The translations under genes and the position numbers were made by a program. From Sphingomonas spermidinifaciens (GTDB lineage Bacteria; Pseudomonadota; Alphaproteobacteria; Sphingomonadales; Sphingomonadaceae), in assembly GCF_002351485.1 (NCBI RefSeq), contig NZ_NWMW01000003.1, positions 124,001 to 188,000 of the forward strand: a stretch of DNA of 64,000 nt, read 5' to 3'. How positions within the stretch are numbered: position 1 is the stretch's first letter; each line of letters starts with the position of its first letter. Shown in pieces: positions 34,127 to 42,264 of the stretch. The notes below the pieces were generated by a model. That model was given only the letters and a program-made list of their open reading frames with translations, was not told the origin of the DNA and did not search any database.

Positions 34127-34165
34127 CCGAAAACGAACGCCCCGAACCGTTGCCGGTCCGGGGCG
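34127..34165 (-). terminator. Terminator downstream of sapC
   Basis: A minus-strand hairpin with an 11-bp stem and one G-U pair (34155-34165 with 34138-34148, 6-base loop) is followed by TTCGTTTT. It lies about 105 bases after the sapC stop and just upstream of the small-RNA promoter, so it separates the two transcripts. Confidence 0.65.
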
Positions 34166-34270
34166 AAGTGTGTTCGTTCGGTGATCCGAGTGGAAAGTCA
34201 GCCGCTTGAACAGGCCCGAAGCCACTCTTGGAGCGGGCGGGCAGAACGCAGACGCTCCTCACCCGCCCGT

Positions 34271-35053
34271 TCAGTTGGTCGCGAGCGGCACCGGCTGCTG
34301 CGGCATCTTGCCCTGGCGCATCTGCTTGGCGAACACGTCCCGCATCAGGCTCAGGGAGAAGAGGTGGGCATAGATGAGCGGAAGCATGCCGTTCTGCTGC
34401 ATTTTGCGCAGCTGGTCGCCGCGCAGATCGTTGAGCTTGGCTTCGTCGATCATCTGGAAGCCGCGGTAGACGAAGGGCTGCGCACCCTCGGGCTGGATCG
34501 AGATCTCGCCATCCATCAGCAGGCCTTGGCCCTTGAGCTCGGCCATGAATGCGCTGGTGCGCTGACCGGCCTGCTCGAACTGCTCGGCAAAGCTCAGGAT
34601 GCCGCGCGTCAGTTCGGTCGGCTCGCCATTCTCGAACAGCTTCTCGCCATCCTCGAACGCCCCGATCGTGTCCGACGTCGGATCGAAGCAGAGCGACAGC
34701 TCCTCGCTCTCCGGCCGCAGCCGCGCGAGCATGTAGGGATAGCGACGGACATAGGCCGGAATGTAGGTCTCTTCGTCGAGCAGCTTGCCGTCGGCGTCGA
34801 GGAAGGTGTTCACCCCCTCGTTCAGACCCATCAGCGCCAGCGGCACGGGGTCGTCGCCGACCGAGAAGACGATCGGCATACGGCGCTGGACCAGCGGGAA
34901 CTCCTCGACCGTCAGCGGCACCGCGTGATGATTTGCCAGGAACGGCGCGGTGTTCGCCGGGCGCACCCGGAACTCGGCATGGTCGACGCTCGAGAGCGCG
35001 GCAAGCTGATTGTAGAAAAGCGGAAGCTGTCCCTGCGGCGCGCTGGCCATCAT
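34271..35053 (-). CDS. SapC family protein
   Basis: 260 residues. AGGAG precedes two adjacent ATGs (35053 and 35050); the second has the better spacing. Motifs of the SapC family: VDHAEFRVRP, HHAVPLTVEEFP, MPIVFSVGDDPVPLALMGLNEG, DEETYIPAYVRRYPYML, LCFDPTSD, FVYRGFQMIDEAKLNDLRGDQL and LIYAHLFSLSLM. There is no signal peptide or membrane segment. SapC was first named in Campylobacter S-layer studies, but its activity is unknown. In sphingomonads and Caulobacter relatives such genes often sit near TonB-receptor loci, which is not the case here. It is transcribed alone. Confidence 0.88.
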   Translation of the reverse strand: MMASAPQGQLPLFYNQLAALSSVDHAEFRVRPANTAPFLANHHAVPLTVEEFPLVQRRMPIVFSVGDDPVPLALMGLNEGVNTFLDADGKLLDEETYIPAYVRRYPYMLARLRPESEELSLCFDPTSDTIGAFEDGEKLFENGEPTELTRGILSFAEQFEQAGQRTSAFMAELKGQGLLMDGEISIQPEGAQPFVYRGFQMIDEAKLNDLRGDQLRKMQQNGMLPLIYAHLFSLSLMRDVFAKQMRQGKMPQQPVPLATN

Positions 35054-35110
35054 ACTCTCCTGGTATTCGCAAAGTCGGCGGTCCCGTACCGCCCGGTTCG
35101 ACGCGCGCGT

Positions 35111-36556
35111 CTAGGTCGGCTGGCTGCCGGGCGCAAGGTTGACCAGCTTGCCGGGGTTGAAAAGCCCCTGCGGGTCGAACGCCGACTTTATGCCCCTCAA
35201 TGCAGCAAGATGGGCGGGCGGGGACAGCCGTTCAAGCTCGCCGAGCTTCATCTGGCCGATGCCGTGCTCGGCCGAGATCGAGCCGCCTGCCGCCACGACG
35301 AGGTCGTGCACCATCCGCGTCGCGCGCGGCGCAACGTCGCCATACCATTGCTCGGCGGACATGCCGGCGGGCGCACGGACGTGAAAATGGACGTTGCCAT
35401 CGCCAAGATGGCCGAAGCCGCTCGCATGACTGCCGGGAAACGCCGCCTCGAGCGCGGCGGCCGCCTCGACCATGAAGCGCGGCATGACGGGCACGGGCAC
35501 CGAGATGTCGTGCTGCGCTGCCGGCCCGGCCGCCCGCTCGGCCTCCGACAGCGAATCGCGGAGGCGCCAAAAGGCTTCGGCCTGCGCCTCGTTCGCCGCC
35601 AGTACCGCGTCGGCCACCAGCCCTGCCTCGATCGCTTCGTCCAGCAGCGCGGTCAGCGTCTCGGCAAGCGGCGCCTCGGCGTCGCCGCTCGCCGCCTCGA
35701 TCAGGACATGCCAGGGATGATCGCCGGCCAGCGGCGCACGGGTGCCGGGGATATGCTCGACGACGAGCTTCAGCGACGCGCCGGGAATGATCTCGAAGCT
35801 CTCGATCGTCGGCGTGCGCGCCTCCATCCGGCGGAGCAGCGCCAGCGCATCCTCCGGGCTGGCGACGCCTGCCCAGCCGACCGCGCGCGCTGCCACCGCG
35901 GGCACCAGCGTCAGCGCGGCGGCGGTCACAAGGCCCAGCGTCCCTTCCGCCCCCACCAGCAGCTGATTGAGGTCGTAGCCGCGATTATCCTTTTTGAGGG
36001 CGGACAGGCCGTCATGGATTGATCCGTCGGGCAGCACCGCTTCGACGCCCGCGACCAGCCGCCGCATCGTCCCGAAGCGCAACACCTGCGTGCCCCCCGC
36101 GTTGGTCGAGACGAGCCCTCCGATCGTTGCCGACCCGCGCGCGCCGAGTGTCAGCGGAAAGCGCATCCCCCGCCCGCCCGCCGCCTCGTGAAGCTCGGCA
36201 AGGATCACCCCTGCCTCCGCCACCGCGAGTCCGCCGGCCGGATCGAGCGAGCGGATCGCGCGCATCCGCCGCGTCGACAGGATCAGCGCCGATCCGTCAC
36301 CGGGCGGCGTCGCGCCGCCGACCATCGAGGTATTCCCCCCCTGCGGCACCAGCGCGACGCCGAGCGCGCGCGCCTCGCATACGATCGCCGCCGCCTCTGC
36401 GGTACTCGCGGGCGACAGGATCGCCGGCGCCTGTCCATGATAGCGTCCACGCCAGTCGGTCAGCCATGGGGCGATGTCGGTCGGGTCGGTCACCGCCGCG
36501 CGCGCACCGCCGAACCGGCGGGCCGCGGCGACAAGCTCGGTCTGGGCTGGCGTCAT
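35111..36556 (-). CDS. FAD-linked D-2-hydroxyacid dehydrogenase (GlcD/DLD/D2HGDH family)
   Basis: 481 residues from the ATG at 36556; a TTG at 36595 would add 13, and neither start has a clear ribosome site. The FAD-binding_4 domain has VPQGGNTSMVGGATP, TLGARGSATIGGLVSTNAGG and NQLLVGAEGTLGLVT. The C-terminal FAD-oxidase domain has GFGHLGDGNVHFHV, ISAEHGIGQMK and the final FDPQGLFNPGKL. The enzyme oxidises a D-2-hydroxyacid such as D-lactate, D-2-hydroxyglutarate or glycolate. The histidine-rich GHLGDGNVHFHV metal site favours D2HGDH or D-lactate over glycolate. The divergent neighbour starts 75 bases away. Confidence 0.9.
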   Translation of the reverse strand: MTPAQTELVAAARRFGGARAAVTDPTDIAPWLTDWRGRYHGQAPAILSPASTAEAAAIVCEARALGVALVPQGGNTSMVGGATPPGDGSALILSTRRMRAIRSLDPAGGLAVAEAGVILAELHEAAGGRGMRFPLTLGARGSATIGGLVSTNAGGTQVLRFGTMRRLVAGVEAVLPDGSIHDGLSALKKDNRGYDLNQLLVGAEGTLGLVTAAALTLVPAVAARAVGWAGVASPEDALALLRRMEARTPTIESFEIIPGASLKLVVEHIPGTRAPLAGDHPWHVLIEAASGDAEAPLAETLTALLDEAIEAGLVADAVLAANEAQAEAFWRLRDSLSEAERAAGPAAQHDISVPVPVMPRFMVEAAAALEAAFPGSHASGFGHLGDGNVHFHVRAPAGMSAEQWYGDVAPRATRMVHDLVVAAGGSISAEHGIGQMKLGELERLSPPAHLAALRGIKSAFDPQGLFNPGKLVNLAPGSQPT

Positions 36557-36631
36557 GGTAGCGGCGGCGGTAGCATGGGTGAACGCCGACGCCAATTCAT
36601 CGGCCGTTCAATCCGCGCGCGGCAACCCTAC

Positions 36632-37123
36632 ATGTCCGCTTCGATGGTGAGTTTGTTGTTCGATCTGCTCCTTCTGCCGTTGCTGTCGTCATCGGCGCCT
36701 GGCTTTCAGGCGCAGGTCGCACGCACGGCGCCGGTGGGCAGCCGCACCCAGATCCGCATCGAACGGCACGTGATCGTCCGCGTACCGCGCATGAGCGTGG
36801 CGCCGGGCGTCGTCACCACCGCCGCCGCTGCGCCGCTGCCGCCGATCAGCTGGAGCGAGCGACGCGCCGAGCAATGCGTGCCGGTCCGCGCGCTCGCGGG
36901 CGCTTCGATCACGCGGCCCGACAGCGTCGATCTCGTCCTTTCGGGCGGCCGCCGGATGCGTGCGCGGCTTGATGACGACTGTCCCGCGCTCGGCTTCTAT
37001 TCGGGCTTCTACCTGCGCCCGCCTGCCGACGGCCAGATCTGCGCCAAGCGCGACTCGATCCGGTCGCGGTCGGGCGGCGAATGCCGGATCGAGGGGCTTC
37101 GAACGCTCGTTCCCTCCCGCTGA
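36632..37123 (+). CDS. Hypothetical exported protein
   Basis: 163 residues from ATG 36632; ATG 36644 is also possible, and neither has a good ribosome site. The N-terminus (SLLFDLLLLPLLSSSAPGF) is a signal peptide. The mature part contains RTQIRIERHVIVRVPR and a C-terminal segment with three Cys (CPALGFYSGFYL, GQICAKRDSI, GGECRIEGL). The pattern looks like a small conserved periplasmic protein. I do not recognise a named family. The helicase gene starts 91 bases downstream on the same strand. Confidence 0.75.
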   Translation: MSASMVSLLFDLLLLPLLSSSAPGFQAQVARTAPVGSRTQIRIERHVIVRVPRMSVAPGVVTTAAAAPLPPISWSERRAEQCVPVRALAGASITRPDSVDLVLSGGRRMRARLDDDCPALGFYSGFYLRPPADGQICAKRDSIRSRSGGECRIEGLRTLVPSR

Positions 37124-37214
37124 AACCGCCGCCGGACTTGACTTTCGGCCGCAAATCCGCAAGCGGCCTTGGGGTCGCGGCCATGGTTTTGGAGCCGCTT
37201 TTCCGGACAATTGC

Positions 37215-38600
37215 ATGAACTTTGCCGATCTCGGCCTTTCAGACGAACTCCTGCGCGCCGTGACCGAGGCGGGCTATAGCGAGCCGACGCCTATTCAGGC
37301 GAGCGCGATCCCCTCGGTGCTGATGATGCGCGACCTGATCGGCATCGCTCAGACGGGGACCGGCAAGACTGCCAGCTTCGTCCTGCCGATGATCGACATC
37401 CTGTCGCAGGGGCGCACGCGCGCGCTAATGCCGCGCAGCCTGATCCTCGAGCCGACGCGCGAACTCGCAGCACAGGTGGCCGAGAACTTCGAGAAGTACG
37501 GCAAGTACAACAAGCTCTCGATGGCGCTGCTGATCGGCGGCGTCCAGATGGGCGACCAGGTCAAGGCGCTCGAGAAGGGCGTCGACGTACTGATCGCGAC
37601 GCCCGGCCGGCTGATGGATCTGTTCGAGCGTGGCAAGATCCTGCTCACCGGCTGCGAGCTCCTCGTCATCGACGAGGCGGATCGGATGCTCGACATGGGT
37701 TTCATTCCCGATATCGAGACGATCTGCTCGAAGCTGCCCAAGACGCGCCAGACCCTGCTCTTCTCGGCGACGATGCCGCCTCCGATCAAGAAGCTCGCCG
37801 ATAAGTTCCTGAGCAATCCCAAGACGATCGAGGTATCGCGCCCGGCGAGCACCAATCTTGATATCACCCAGCGCCTGGTGCCTGTTCGGGCCGACAAGAA
37901 GCGCGAGGTGCTGCGCACGCTTCTGAACGCCGAGGATGTGCGCACCGCGATCATCTTCTGCAATCGCAAGACGACGGTGCGCGAGCTCAACAAGTCGTTG
38001 CGAGCTAATGGCTTCCAGTCGAGCGAGATCCATGGCGACATGGACCAGCCCGCGCGCCTCGCCGAACTTGATCGCTTCAAGCGCGGCGACGTCAACATCC
38101 TCGTCGCCAGCGACGTCGCGGCACGCGGCCTCGACATCAAGGGCGTCAGCCACGTCTTCAACTTTGACGCGCCCTGGCACCCCGACGACTATGTCCACCG
38201 CATCGGCCGCACCGGCCGCGCGGGCGCCAAGGGCGCGGCTTTCACCTTCGTGACGAGCGAAGATGCCGAGAACATCGCCAATATCGAGAAGCTGACGGGC
38301 CAGACGATCGAGCGCATCGCGGCGCCTGGCCGCGAGGCGGCGGACGAGCCTGCCGCCGAGCGGCCGCGCCGCGAGCGGGCGCCGCGGCGCGAGAAGCCGG
38401 TCGAGGCGTCGGCCACGCGCGAGCCCGAGCCCCACCGCGAGATCGGCGCCCGCGACGCGCGCCGCGACGCCGCCCCCGAACTCAAGCGCGAACGAGGCGG
38501 CCGGCGCGATCGCCGCCGCGAGCGCGGCGACGAGGATGGCGACGATGGCGGCTGGAACGGCCCGATCCCGGCGTTCCTCGACGTCACGCTCGGCCGCTGA
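37215..38600 (+). CDS. DEAD-box RNA helicase (RhlE-like)
   Basis: 461 residues. Q-motif GYSEPTPIQ, motif I AQTGTGKT, Ia PTRELA, II IDEADRML, III SATM, IV IIFCN, V ARGLDI and VI HRIGRTGRAG are all intact. The C-terminal ~100 residues are an Arg/Glu-rich disordered tail (PRRERAPRREKP, RRDRRRERGDEDG), probably binding RNA or RNase E. It ends in WNGPIPAFLDVTLGR. It should remodel RNA in ribosome assembly or mRNA decay. The coding strand continues into the DUF1289 gene 11 bases downstream. Confidence 0.95.
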   Translation: MNFADLGLSDELLRAVTEAGYSEPTPIQASAIPSVLMMRDLIGIAQTGTGKTASFVLPMIDILSQGRTRALMPRSLILEPTRELAAQVAENFEKYGKYNKLSMALLIGGVQMGDQVKALEKGVDVLIATPGRLMDLFERGKILLTGCELLVIDEADRMLDMGFIPDIETICSKLPKTRQTLLFSATMPPPIKKLADKFLSNPKTIEVSRPASTNLDITQRLVPVRADKKREVLRTLLNAEDVRTAIIFCNRKTTVRELNKSLRANGFQSSEIHGDMDQPARLAELDRFKRGDVNILVASDVAARGLDIKGVSHVFNFDAPWHPDDYVHRIGRTGRAGAKGAAFTFVTSEDAENIANIEKLTGQTIERIAAPGREAADEPAAERPRRERAPRREKPVEASATREPEPHREIGARDARRDAAPELKRERGGRRDRRRERGDEDGDDGGWNGPIPAFLDVTLGR

Positions 38601-38611
38601 GCCACGCGGCG

Positions 38612-38815
38612 ATGACCCGCGCGTTCGAGCGCACGCCGACGGTCGCGATCGAAAGTCCGTGCATCCTCGTCTGCACGCTCGATACCGCGAGCGGCCTGTG
38701 CCTTGGATGCGGCCGCACGAGCGACGAGATCGCCTCCTGGACGCGGTTGTCGCCCGCAGCCAGACGCGCCGTGATGGCCGAATTACCCCAGCGCCTCGCG
38801 CGCCTTGAGCGTTAA
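38612..38815 (+). CDS. DUF1289 small cysteine-motif protein
   Basis: 67 residues. The signature SPCILVCTLDTASGLCLGCGRTSDEIASW, followed by RRAVMAELPQRL, matches DUF1289, with four Cys arranged C-x3-C-x7-C-x2-C, likely binding zinc or an Fe-S cluster. The function is unknown; in many proteobacteria it is paired with unrelated housekeeping genes. It begins 11 bases after the helicase stop and is likely co-transcribed with it. Confidence 0.9.
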   Translation: MTRAFERTPTVAIESPCILVCTLDTASGLCLGCGRTSDEIASWTRLSPAARRAVMAELPQRLARLER

Positions 38816-38880
38816 AATATCCTCCAAAACCGTGTCGATTCTAACCGATCGATAACCAGCCACGCGGTACCGAGGCGATC

Positions 38881-41241
38881 GTGAAAAGCGATCCTCCGAC
38901 CCCGCCCGTTCGCCTGCCGGTCGATCGCCTCGCGCTGCTGGGCCTTCGCGATGGAGCGGACGGCTGCGACTGGGCCCGGATACGCGGCAGCCAGCTGAGC
39001 ACGGGCGGTCATTTCGCGATGCCATTGCTGGCGGCGAACGCGCTGTGCGCGGGCGTGCTCGTCGCGCTGCTGTCGGGACAGGTCCCCCTTTGGCAACTGC
39101 TCGCCTGGGCAAGCGCCGTCGCCGCGGCCGCGCTGGTCGTCGCCTTTCGCCGGCTGTCGAGCGGCAACCGCACGCTGGTGACGGCGACGCTCGGAATGGT
39201 TCGCGGCACCGCGCTCGACGGGCTGCTGCTCGCGCTGGTCTGGTCGCTTATGCCGCTGGTCTTCGCCGGACAGGCAAGGGGTGATGCGGCGCTGGGCCTA
39301 TGGATGACGCTGGTCATCCTGATGACCGCTTCGACGGTGGCGATCGTGTCGCTGCCGCTGGCCGGCATCGCCTTTCTGGCAACGCTCGGATCTTCGATGG
39401 CGCTGTCGCTCGCCCTGTCGGGACACCCCTCGCTCGCGCTTGCGGCGCTGGTGTTTGCGGCGCTGCTCGGCGTGATCTGCGTGGGTCGCGCACGCGCCCT
39501 GATCCTCGTGCGCGCGCAGGATCTCGCGCTCGCCGAGCGCGACGAGACGGTGAGCCTGTTGCTCCGCGAGTTCGAGGAGAGCACCGCCGACTGGCTGTGG
39601 GAGATCGACGCCCAGCGCCGGATCGTCCGCGCGAGCGCGCGCTTCGGCCTGACGCTCGGTCGCGAGCCGGCACAACTCGACGGGCTGCCGCTTCTTCAGG
39701 TGCTCGCCGGTACCGACTGGGAATCGGGCAACGTCGCCCCGACCCTGCGCACCCTGGCCGACAAGCTCAAGGCGCGCGAGGCGTTCCGCGACCTGCTAGT
39801 TCAGGTCGATATCGCTGGCGAGAAACGCTGGTGGCAGCTCGCGGCCAACCCGCGCCACGATGAGGGCGGCGCGTTCGTCGGCTTTCGCGGCGTCGGCTCG
39901 GACGTGACAGAGGCGCGCCAATCGACCGACCGCATCGCGCGGATGGCGCGCTACGACACGCTGACCGGCTTGCCCAACCGCCTGCTCATCAATGAGGCGC
40001 TGGGCCATGCCATGTCGGAGGCCGACAAGTGGGGCTCGCGCTGCGCCTTCATGATGATCGACCTCGACCGGTTCAAGGCGGTCAACGACACGCTCGGCCA
40101 CCCTGTCGGTGATCGCCTGCTCGGTCGCGTCTCGGAGCGGCTGCGCGAGATGATGACCGACAACGAGATCATCGGCCGCCTGGGCGGCGACGAATTCGCC
40201 GTCGTCGTCCGCGACGCGCGCGATACCGAGCGGCTGGAAACGCTGGCGCGCACGATCATCGCCAAGCTGTCGCGCCCCTATGAGGTCGATCAGCACACCC
40301 TCTATATCGGTGCCAGCGTCGGCCTGGCCGTCGGCCCGCGTGACGGGCGCACGGCGGAGATGCTCGTTCGTTCGGCCGACCTCGCTCTCTATCGCTCAAA
40401 GGATGCGGGCGGCGGCGTCTTCCACTCCTACGAGCCGCAGCTCCACGTCGCCGCGGAGGAACGCCGAATTCTCGAGATCGCGCTGCGCAGTGCGCTCCAG
40501 AACGACGAACTTCATCTCAATTTCCAGCCCGTCGTCGATACCGCGGCGGGCTCGCTCACCGGGTTCGAGGCGCTGCTGCGCTGGACGCATCCCGATTTCG
40601 GCCCGGTCAGTCCGTCCAAGTTCATCCCTCTCGCCGAGGATGCGCGCTTGATTGCGCCGATCGGCGAATGGGTGCTGCGCCGCGCCTGTGCCGAAGCGGC
40701 GCACTGGGACGAGTCGATCCGCATCGCCGTCAACGTCTCGTCCGAGCAGTTGCACAACCCCGCTTTCGTTTCGGTCGTCGCGCAGGCGCTCGGCCAGTCG
40801 GGCCTCCGTCCCGAGCGGCTCGAACTCGAAGTCACCGAAAGCGTGTTCCTGCGTGAGGGGACCGGTGCGGTGCGCGTGCTCGAGCAGATCCTCGAGCTCG
40901 GTTGCCGCCTCAGCCTCGACGATTTCGGCACCGGCTATTCCTCGCTCGGCTATCTTTCGCGCACGCGCTTCTCGACGATCAAGATCGACCGCAGCTTCGT
41001 GCAGGCGGCGGCGAACGGCGGGCGCGAGGCGACGGCGATCATCCGCGCCGTCGTTGCGCTGGCCGACTCGCTCGGCATGACAACGACGGCGGAGGGAGTC
41101 GAGACCGAGGACGAGCACCGGGTGGTCGGGGCGCTGGGCTGCGGCAAGGCACAGGGCTTTTACTTCGGGCGCCCGCTGCCGCTCAATGAAGCGCGCACGC
41201 TTGCCACGAACAGCAAGGGCGGCAACAGCGCCGCCGCCTGA
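38881..41241 (+). CDS. Membrane GGDEF-EAL c-di-GMP enzyme with PAS domain
   Basis: 786 residues from a GTG at 38881 (GAGG just upstream). Five or six hydrophobic segments lie between about 47 and 205, followed by a short coiled coil and a PAS-like domain at about 230-350 (STADWLWEIDAQRRIV, FVGFRGVGSDVTE). The GGDEF domain (RLGGDEFAVV, 435-439) is intact but lacks the RxxD inhibitory site; TDNE stands there. The EAL domain (EALLRW at 563) keeps NVSSEQL, ELEVTES, DDFGTGYSSL, KIDRSFV, EGVE and QGFYFGRP. Both synthesis and breakdown of c-di-GMP are possible, with the balance set by the sensor part. Confidence 0.95.
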   Translation: MKSDPPTPPVRLPVDRLALLGLRDGADGCDWARIRGSQLSTGGHFAMPLLAANALCAGVLVALLSGQVPLWQLLAWASAVAAAALVVAFRRLSSGNRTLVTATLGMVRGTALDGLLLALVWSLMPLVFAGQARGDAALGLWMTLVILMTASTVAIVSLPLAGIAFLATLGSSMALSLALSGHPSLALAALVFAALLGVICVGRARALILVRAQDLALAERDETVSLLLREFEESTADWLWEIDAQRRIVRASARFGLTLGREPAQLDGLPLLQVLAGTDWESGNVAPTLRTLADKLKAREAFRDLLVQVDIAGEKRWWQLAANPRHDEGGAFVGFRGVGSDVTEARQSTDRIARMARYDTLTGLPNRLLINEALGHAMSEADKWGSRCAFMMIDLDRFKAVNDTLGHPVGDRLLGRVSERLREMMTDNEIIGRLGGDEFAVVVRDARDTERLETLARTIIAKLSRPYEVDQHTLYIGASVGLAVGPRDGRTAEMLVRSADLALYRSKDAGGGVFHSYEPQLHVAAEERRILEIALRSALQNDELHLNFQPVVDTAAGSLTGFEALLRWTHPDFGPVSPSKFIPLAEDARLIAPIGEWVLRRACAEAAHWDESIRIAVNVSSEQLHNPAFVSVVAQALGQSGLRPERLELEVTESVFLREGTGAVRVLEQILELGCRLSLDDFGTGYSSLGYLSRTRFSTIKIDRSFVQAAANGGREATAIIRAVVALADSLGMTTTAEGVETEDEHRVVGALGCGKAQGFYFGRPLPLNEARTLATNSKGGNSAAA

Positions 41242-41298
41242 GCGCGAAAGCGCGCTTGCCGCCGGGCCGGTCGCGCGCTAAAGCCGCGCTCCGGCTGC

Positions 41299-41374
41299 AG
41301 GAGTGTAGCTCAGTTGGTAGAGCATCGGTCTCCAAAACCGAGGGCCCACGGTTCGAGTCCGTGCACTCCTGCCA
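41299..41374 (+). tRNA. tRNA-Trp (anticodon CCA)
   Basis: 76 bases with encoded CCA. The acceptor AGGAGTG pairs with CACTCCT; the D-arm is GCTC-AGTTGGTA-GAGC; the anticodon loop TCTCCAAA gives CCA; the T-arm is CCACG-GTTCGAG-TCCGTGG-like with discriminator G. Its position upstream of secE and nusG is the usual one in proteobacteria, here with two extra genes in between. Confidence 0.96.
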
Positions 41375-41463
41375 GCCGTCTCCCCATCGACGGCGTCTTC
41401 CCGTTCAAACTGGCGAAAGCCGATCCGCGCCATGAGCGGCCCCGACCATGTCGGGAGCAAGCC

Positions 41464-42156
41464 ATGTCCGAACCCACCCCCTCCCCCACCCGCCGCACGC
41501 TGATCGGCCTGATCGCGGCGGCGCCCATCGCCGCACTCGCCGCCTGCGCGACCCCGCTCGGCGGCATTTCTCCCGAGGAGGGTGTCCAGCGGCTGTTGAC
41601 CGCCGCCAGCCAGGCGGCGTTCGCGCGTCTGATCCAGCCGGGTGGCTTCTACGACGATCAGCTGACGCGGCTGGCGTTGCCGACGCCGGGCGAGGGGCGC
41701 GGCGGGGCGGTGCTGGCGGCGGTATTGAGGACGCAGGCGGTGCAGCGGCGGCTGGCGATGGCGGTCAACGACATTGCCGTTGATGCCGCTGACCGGGCAG
41801 CACCGATCGTCTACGACTCGATCCGCCGCATGTCGTTCGCCGACGCCGTCTCGATCCTGCGCGGCGGCCCGACCGCGGCGACCGACCTGCTTCGCCGCGA
41901 GACAGGCGGCGCGCTGGTCGAGGCGATGTTTCCCGAGTTCACCGCGGGGCTGCGCGGCGATGCGTTCGAGATCCTGACCGCCGCGCTCGCCGCCCAGTCG
42001 GGCTTCGATATCGGCGCGGTCGCGAACACCATCTCGCGCCAGGCGAGCGACTCGATCTTCCGCGCGATCGGCCGCGAGGAAGCGGCGATCCGCGCCGAGC
42101 CGGAGCGCACTCGCGACCCGCTGCTGATCGCACTGCTGCGGGGTGGCGTGCTTTAG
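41464..42156 (+). CDS. DUF4197 lipoprotein
   Basis: 230 residues from the ATG at 41464 with GGGAG upstream. The signal RRTLIGLIAAAPIAALAAC ends in a lipobox, giving a lipidated Cys; the RR makes Tat export conceivable. Family motifs are LLTAASQAAFARLIQPGGFYDD, DRAAPIVYDSIRRMSFADAVSILRGG and SDSIFRAIGREEAAIR. The function of DUF4197 is unknown. It interrupts the tRNA-Trp to secE path. Confidence 0.85.
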   Translation: MSEPTPSPTRRTLIGLIAAAPIAALAACATPLGGISPEEGVQRLLTAASQAAFARLIQPGGFYDDQLTRLALPTPGEGRGGAVLAAVLRTQAVQRRLAMAVNDIAVDAADRAAPIVYDSIRRMSFADAVSILRGGPTAATDLLRRETGGALVEAMFPEFTAGLRGDAFEILTAALAAQSGFDIGAVANTISRQASDSIFRAIGREEAAIRAEPERTRDPLLIALLRGGVL

Positions 42157-42222
42157 GGCCACTCCGCCGTCACAAGCCGTTACTCGGACGAAAGCGGGGA
42201 ACCGCTCGACCTATGCCGCCAG

Positions 42223-42242
42223 CGACCCCAGCTTTCGCCGGG
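42223..42242. repeat. REP-like palindrome, first copy
   Basis: A GC-rich dyad (CCCCAGC-TTTC-GCCGGGG) lies in the 108-base gap after the DUF4197 gene. A related sequence occurs around 52604-52627 in another intergenic gap. Both contain AGCGA-Y-CCCAGCTT-Y-CGC. Such short palindromes are common between genes in sphingomonads. Confidence 0.4.
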
Positions 42243-42264
42243 GTGCGCACATCGGGAGCCAGGC

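Noticed and set aside
33329..36022. 897-codon plus-strand frame spanning the amidohydrolase gene, the small-RNA region and the sapC/FAD-oxidase genes
   Set aside because: It crosses terminators and three well-supported genes in other frames, has no consistent protein features, and is an effect of GC-rich sequence.
36188..36631. Upstream part of the plus-strand frame ending at 37123
   Set aside because: It is antisense to the start of the FAD-linked dehydrogenase. The hydrophobic signal sequence begins only at 36632 or 36644, so the earlier part is not coding.
38189..38605. Minus-strand Ser/Arg-rich frame over the helicase tail
   Set aside because: Reverse of the Arg/Glu/Asp-rich disordered tail; no start signal or conserved pattern.
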